A stretch of DNA of 50,000 nt from contig CACIHJ010000007.1 in the NCBI GenBank assembly GCA_902586435.1, positions 1-50,000 of the forward strand, written 5' to 3'. Position numbers and translations under genes: made by a program. Origin of the DNA: an uncultured Bacteroidota bacterium (GTDB lineage Bacteria > Bacteroidota > Bacteroidia > Flavobacteriales > Flavobacteriaceae). Position 1 is the stretch's first letter. Every line of letters begins with the position of its first letter. Below the pieces are notes generated by a model that was given only the letters and a program-made list of their open reading frames with translations, was not told the DNA's origin and did not search any database. Below are positions 46,727-50,000 of the stretch, one piece after another.

Positions 46727-46734
46727 TAAATTTG
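46727..46734 (+). promoter_or_regulatory. Candidate -7 box for M23 gene
   Basis: TAAATTTG is a perfect match, nine bases before the chosen ATG at 46744. It covers the in-frame TTG at 46732, which argues for the later start. Confidence 0.5.
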
Positions 46735-46743
46735 AATTATAAT

Positions 46744-48423
46744 ATGAGATTTTTAAAGAAATCATTTTTATTATTATTCCTACTTAGTATTCTTTTCAGA
46801 TTAAACTCTCAAGAATACAATCTTAATTCACCTATTGATTTACCCTTAAATCTTTCGGGAACATTTGGCGAATTTAGAAGCTCACATTTTCATTATGGGC
46901 TAGATATTACAACAAATAAAAAATCTGGATATGAAGTCTATAGTATAGAGTCAGGTAGTATTATTAGGATAAGAGTAAGCACAAGTGGCTATGGAAAAGC
47001 AATATATGTAGATCACTTAAATGGACTGACATCTGTTTATGCTCATTTAAAAGAATTTTCACCTAAAATCCAAGAATATATAAAAGGGCAACAATACTTG
47101 AGAAAATCATATAATATTCAAAAGTTTTTTAATGTAGGAGATTTAGTTATCGATAAAGGAGAACTAATAGGGTATTCAGGTAATACAGGTGGAAGCAGTG
47201 GACCGCACCTTCACTTTGAGATAAGAGATACAAAATCTCAGAACCCTTTAAATCCTCTATCCTTTGAGTATGAATATGAAGATACTAGAAGACCAATAAT
47301 ACGAAGCTTATATGTATTTGATGAAACTGATAGCTTTAAAAAGGATAATCCTAAACAATATCCTATAGAAAAAATAAATGACAGTATATATAAGTCTAAA
47401 AAGGTCATCTATAATAATGATATTGGGATAGGTGTTGAAGTTTACGATAGACAATCTGGGAACAATTATAATAGAAATGGTATATATGAAATAAGAATGT
47501 ATTTAGACTCAATTCTAAATTTTTCATATAAAATGGACAATATAAATATTTCCGAATCAATTTTTAGGAAAGTATTTTATGATTATTCACTATTAAAAAC
47601 AAGAGGGGTTAGAGTGCAGAAAATATACTACCCTCCTAATTCAAAATTAAGTTTCTTGAACCATAATACAGAAACTGGAATATTTGATTCAAATGATAGT
47701 ATTAAAAAAGAGGTTCAAATAGAAGTTATAGATTGGAATAATAATAAAAGTTATTTAAAATTTCAAATAGAGGGATCCCTCTCAAATATTAAAGAGAATC
47801 CTATAAGCGGAATAGAAATAGTTCCAGATCAAGAATATAAAATCAAAAGAAATAATGTAGAGGTAGACTTTAGAAGAAATTCCTTTTTTAATAAAGTTGC
47901 ATTAAATATAGAATCTAATAATGATACATTAAAAGTGGGTAAAGATATTCATCCGTTACGAAAATCATATAATATTAAGATTAATAAAAAAATAGAAGAT
48001 TCGATAGTCAGGAGACAATCTTATATTGGCCTTATTAATAAAAATGGTAAAATATCATATTTAAATACAAGTAAAAATAAAAACTCTTTCTCAGTAAATT
48101 CATCTATTTTAGGATCATATATACTTTCCAGAGATTCTATAAGACCAGAAGTCAAACCATTAAATTTTAGCTTAAATGAAGATGTAAGTAAGCAAAAGAC
48201 AATTAGACTAAGGATTTATGATAATATTTCAGGAATTAAATCATATGAAGTGTTAATTAACAATAAATGGGCATTATTTGAATATGAACCAAAAAGTAAT
48301 TTAATCTTTCATACAATTAAAGATGGAATAATAAAAAATGGAGAAAACATTATTGATATAAAAGTTAAAGATGGCGTGGGGAATGAAACAAAAATGAATT
48401 CAAAAGTATACTGGTCTAATTAG
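46744..48423 (+). CDS. M23 family peptidase (LytM-like), secreted
   Basis: A 559-residue envelope protein with an N-terminal signal (FLLLFLLSILFRLNSQ). The M23 domain occupies residues 35-165 with HYGLD (H50, D54) and GPHLHFE (H155, H157), all zinc ligands and catalytic His present, so an active D,D-endopeptidase is predicted, cutting peptidoglycan cross-links. The long C-terminal part (about 170-559) is beta-rich, ends in repeated Ig-like strands and has no recognised domain. Convergent with the Kazal gene by eight bases. Confidence 0.92.
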   Translation: MRFLKKSFLLLFLLSILFRLNSQEYNLNSPIDLPLNLSGTFGEFRSSHFHYGLDITTNKKSGYEVYSIESGSIIRIRVSTSGYGKAIYVDHLNGLTSVYAHLKEFSPKIQEYIKGQQYLRKSYNIQKFFNVGDLVIDKGELIGYSGNTGGSSGPHLHFEIRDTKSQNPLNPLSFEYEYEDTRRPIIRSLYVFDETDSFKKDNPKQYPIEKINDSIYKSKKVIYNNDIGIGVEVYDRQSGNNYNRNGIYEIRMYLDSILNFSYKMDNINISESIFRKVFYDYSLLKTRGVRVQKIYYPPNSKLSFLNHNTETGIFDSNDSIKKEVQIEVIDWNNNKSYLKFQIEGSLSNIKENPISGIEIVPDQEYKIKRNNVEVDFRRNSFFNKVALNIESNNDTLKVGKDIHPLRKSYNIKINKKIEDSIVRRQSYIGLINKNGKISYLNTSKNKNSFSVNSSILGSYILSRDSIRPEVKPLNFSLNEDVSKQKTIRLRIYDNISGIKSYEVLINNKWALFEYEPKSNLIFHTIKDGIIKNGENIIDIKVKDGVGNETKMNSKVYWSN

Positions 48424-48655
48424 GTTTATTACATGCTCCATCAATGAAAGAAGTAACTCCACCAAAAGTACTAGCATAACATATATTTGGATATGTAACA
48501 CCGTCACATCCACAAACAGGCTCATATACTTCAATACATAAACCTAGCTCATCAATTTTAGATTCATCAATACATGTGTCTTGAGCATCATCACTATCTG
48601 AGCATGAAAGAGAGAAAAACAAAATTAATGATGATAATATTATTTTTAATTTCAT
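48416..48655 (-). CDS. Kazal-type protease inhibitor lipoprotein
   Basis: A 79-residue lipoprotein (LILFFSLSC, C18 likely lipidated), then a short acidic linker SDSDDAQD and a compact Cys-rich domain: CIDESKIDELGLCIEVYEPV is followed by CGCDGVTYPNICYAS, matching the Kazal core VCGxDGxTYxNxC. It may protect the cell surface from foreign serine proteases or predators. It shares a convergent 8-base overlap with the M23 peptidase gene. Confidence 0.88.
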   Translation of the reverse strand: MKLKIILSSLILFFSLSCSDSDDAQDTCIDESKIDELGLCIEVYEPVCGCDGVTYPNICYASTFGGVTSFIDGACNKPN

Positions 48656-48674
48656 AATTACAAATTACAAACTA

Positions 48675-49811
48675 TTAGCTTAAGCTCTTTATTGTTTCTA
48701 TCAAATAATCAACTTCCTTTTTTGTGTTATAATGAGAAAATGAGAACCTTACAGAGGGGTACTTTTTTAATTCATCAGTTTGTATTTCATTTAATACATG
48801 AGAGCCACTAGAACTTCCTGATTGACATGCGCTTCCCTTTGAACAAGCAATTCCATTAAGATCAAGATGAAAATCTAACATAGATCCTTTTTCACTGTCT
48901 AAAGGAAAACAAACATTAAGAATTGTGTATGTGCTTTTATCAAGGTTACCAGAAAGGCCATTAAAATGAATTTTTGGAAAAATTGATTTAATCTCATTAA
49001 TAGCGTATTCTTTAATTGAACGAATATATTTTGATTCTTGATTAATTTTATCACATGAAACTTCTAGAGCTTTGGTCATACCAACAATATTATGAACAGA
49101 TTCAGTCCCAGCTCTAAGACCTCTTTCCTGAGGACCTCCACATATAAAAGGACTTAATCTTGATGTCTTTCGTATGAAAGAAAAACCAACACCTTTAGGG
49201 CCATGAAATTTATGCGCAGCAGCAGATAAAAAGTCAATTTTGGTTTCTTCTAGATTAATTTCGTAATGCCCAACTGCTTGCACTGCATCAGTATGAAATA
49301 ATGAGTTATTATTTTTACATAAACCTGACACCTTATCAACATCTAGTATATTTCCAATTTCATTATTAATATACATTAGAGTGACAAGTTTTTGATTACT
49401 ATCTTCACTTAATAATTCCTCAAGATGATTATAATTAATTTCTCCTTTATCATCTAGATCTACATATTTAACCTCAACTCCTTCTTTTTTAAGTTCATCT
49501 AAAGTATGAGTGATTGCATGATGCTCAATTTTAGAAGATATAATTGTCTTTATACCAAGGTCCTTAACGGAACACCTGAGTAACGAGTTATCAGACTCTG
49601 TACCTCCAGAATTAAATATTATTTCACTCGGTTCACAATTTAAAATTTCAGAGATTTTTTTTCTCGAGCTTTCTATGTAAGATTTTGCTGTTCTTCCAAA
49701 GGAATGTGTAGAAGATGGATTTCCAAAACAATCTTTAAGTATATCTGAAATTTGGTTTATAACTTCATCTCTTACTTGAGTGGTAGCGGCATTATCAAAA
49801 TATACATTCAT
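48675..49811 (-). CDS. Cysteine desulfurase, NifS/IscS family
   Basis: PLP enzyme that removes sulfur from cysteine for Fe-S clusters and other thio-cofactors. The 378-residue protein has FDNAATT at residues 5-11, the PLP lysine K201 in AAAHKFHGPKG, and the catalytic loop CSKGSACQSGS with C329. It resembles the NifS/IscS group I enzymes by its loop. No iscU or suf genes are next to it. The ATG lies three bases after the ornithine aminotransferase stop. Confidence 0.93.
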   Translation of the reverse strand: MNVYFDNAATTQVRDEVINQISDILKDCFGNPSSTHSFGRTAKSYIESSRKKISEILNCEPSEIIFNSGGTESDNSLLRCSVKDLGIKTIISSKIEHHAITHTLDELKKEGVEVKYVDLDDKGEINYNHLEELLSEDSNQKLVTLMYINNEIGNILDVDKVSGLCKNNNSLFHTDAVQAVGHYEINLEETKIDFLSAAAHKFHGPKGVGFSFIRKTSRLSPFICGGPQERGLRAGTESVHNIVGMTKALEVSCDKINQESKYIRSIKEYAINEIKSIFPKIHFNGLSGNLDKSTYTILNVCFPLDSEKGSMLDFHLDLNGIACSKGSACQSGSSSGSHVLNEIQTDELKKYPSVRFSFSHYNTKKEVDYLIETIKSLS

Positions 49812-49814
49812 TTG

Positions 49815-50000
49815 TTATTTCTCAAAATCAACTAAAGTTGAAGTAATAATTTCTATACACTCATTAAGCTGATCTTCTGTCATTACTAATGGCGGTGCGA
49901 ATCTAATTATATTTCCTTGAGTAGGTTTAGCTAGTAGTCCATTATCTCTAAGCTTTAAACAAATATTCCAAGCAGTTTGACTTTCAGAATGATCATCTAT
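49815..50000 (-). CDS. rocD: Ornithine--oxo-acid aminotransferase, C-terminus (5'-truncated at window edge)
   Basis: The minus-strand frame is open from the window edge and ends at 49815. Sixty-one residues include [18 protein letters not shown] and [19 protein letters not shown], which fit the end of ornithine delta-aminotransferase. The active-site lysine lies outside the window. In keeping with the arginine-deiminase-fold genes at 22890-24712, it suggests arginine/ornithine catabolism. Alternative: another class III aminotransferase. Confidence 0.85.
   Translation of the reverse strand: MDDHSESQTAWNICLKLRDNGLLAKPTQGNIIRFAPPLVMTEDQLNECIEIITSTLVDFEK

Overview
The window looks like a piece of a small, AT-rich (roughly 30% G+C by eye) chromosome from a marine flavobacterium (Bacteroidota, Flavobacteriia). 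Reasons: a tmRNA encoding the tag GENNYALAA; repeated TAnnTTTG promoter boxes in place of a sigma70 -10 element; single-chain SecDF and CcsBA (ResB-CcsA) fusions; DUF4290 and START-like proteins typical of the phylum; and a 6S-type RNA hairpin next to zapA. Intergenic space is tiny and many genes overlap by 1-30 bases, as in streamlined pelagic lineages. I see no IS element, prophage, CRISPR array or clear foreign island.

Layout. 1-5370 (+): C-terminus of a Gly/Ser-rich protein, an OmpP1/FadL-like porin, folE, cysS, yidD, lgt. 5363-14621 (-): secDF, mdh, gyrB, asnB and a lipoprotein amidohydrolase. 14749-19600 (+): a lone FtsE-type ATPase, kdsA, tmRNA with terminator, a tandem pair of secreted proteins with ABM-like folds, and an MscS-type channel. 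19578-27829 (-): an exported BNR-repeat protein, two arginine-deiminase-fold enzymes (one CtlX-like), and the CcsBA cytochrome c synthase. 27936-33333 (+): one tightly overlapping run of eight genes, kdsC and maf followed by a photolyase neighbourhood (SRPBCC, an SDR without the catalytic Tyr, a 48-residue DUF2256 zinc-ribbon protein, cryptochrome DASH, a PhrB-like photolyase without Fe-S cysteines, TIGR03643). 33336-35616 (-): murA (Cys to Asp active site), DUF4290, DUF493. 35671-38147 (+): NTPase, fmt, HU, YqgE. Then a START-like protein (-), tRNA-CAU and a metzincin-like lipoprotein (+), an AlkB-type monooxygenase with aconitase and cutC (-), a GMC oxidoreductase with its small subunit (+), 6S RNA, zapA and a coiled-coil protein (-), an M23 peptidase (+), and a Kazal lipoprotein, a cysteine desulfurase and the C-terminus of ornithine aminotransferase (-).

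How the parts fit. Envelope work dominates: SecDF and Lgt export and lipidate the many lipoproteins; KdsA and KdsC make KDO; MurA and M23 build and remodel peptidoglycan; CcsBA matures c-type cytochromes. The kdsC-to-TIGR03643 run joins housekeeping genes to light-damage repair, which suits a sunlit surface-ocean cell. CtlX, the second deiminase and ornithine aminotransferase point to arginine/citrulline/ornithine catabolism. AlkB points to possible hydrocarbon or fatty-chain oxidation.

Most notable for follow-up: the photolyase-linked operon with its unusual SDR and hidden DUF2256 gene; five genes whose -7-like box ends exactly four bases before the ATG, suggesting leaderless mRNAs; terminators fused to the next promoter; the tandem ABM-like secreted pair; and a ferredoxin-like CX2CX2CX3C motif inside the GMC enzyme. 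I found no clearly new defence or mobile system.
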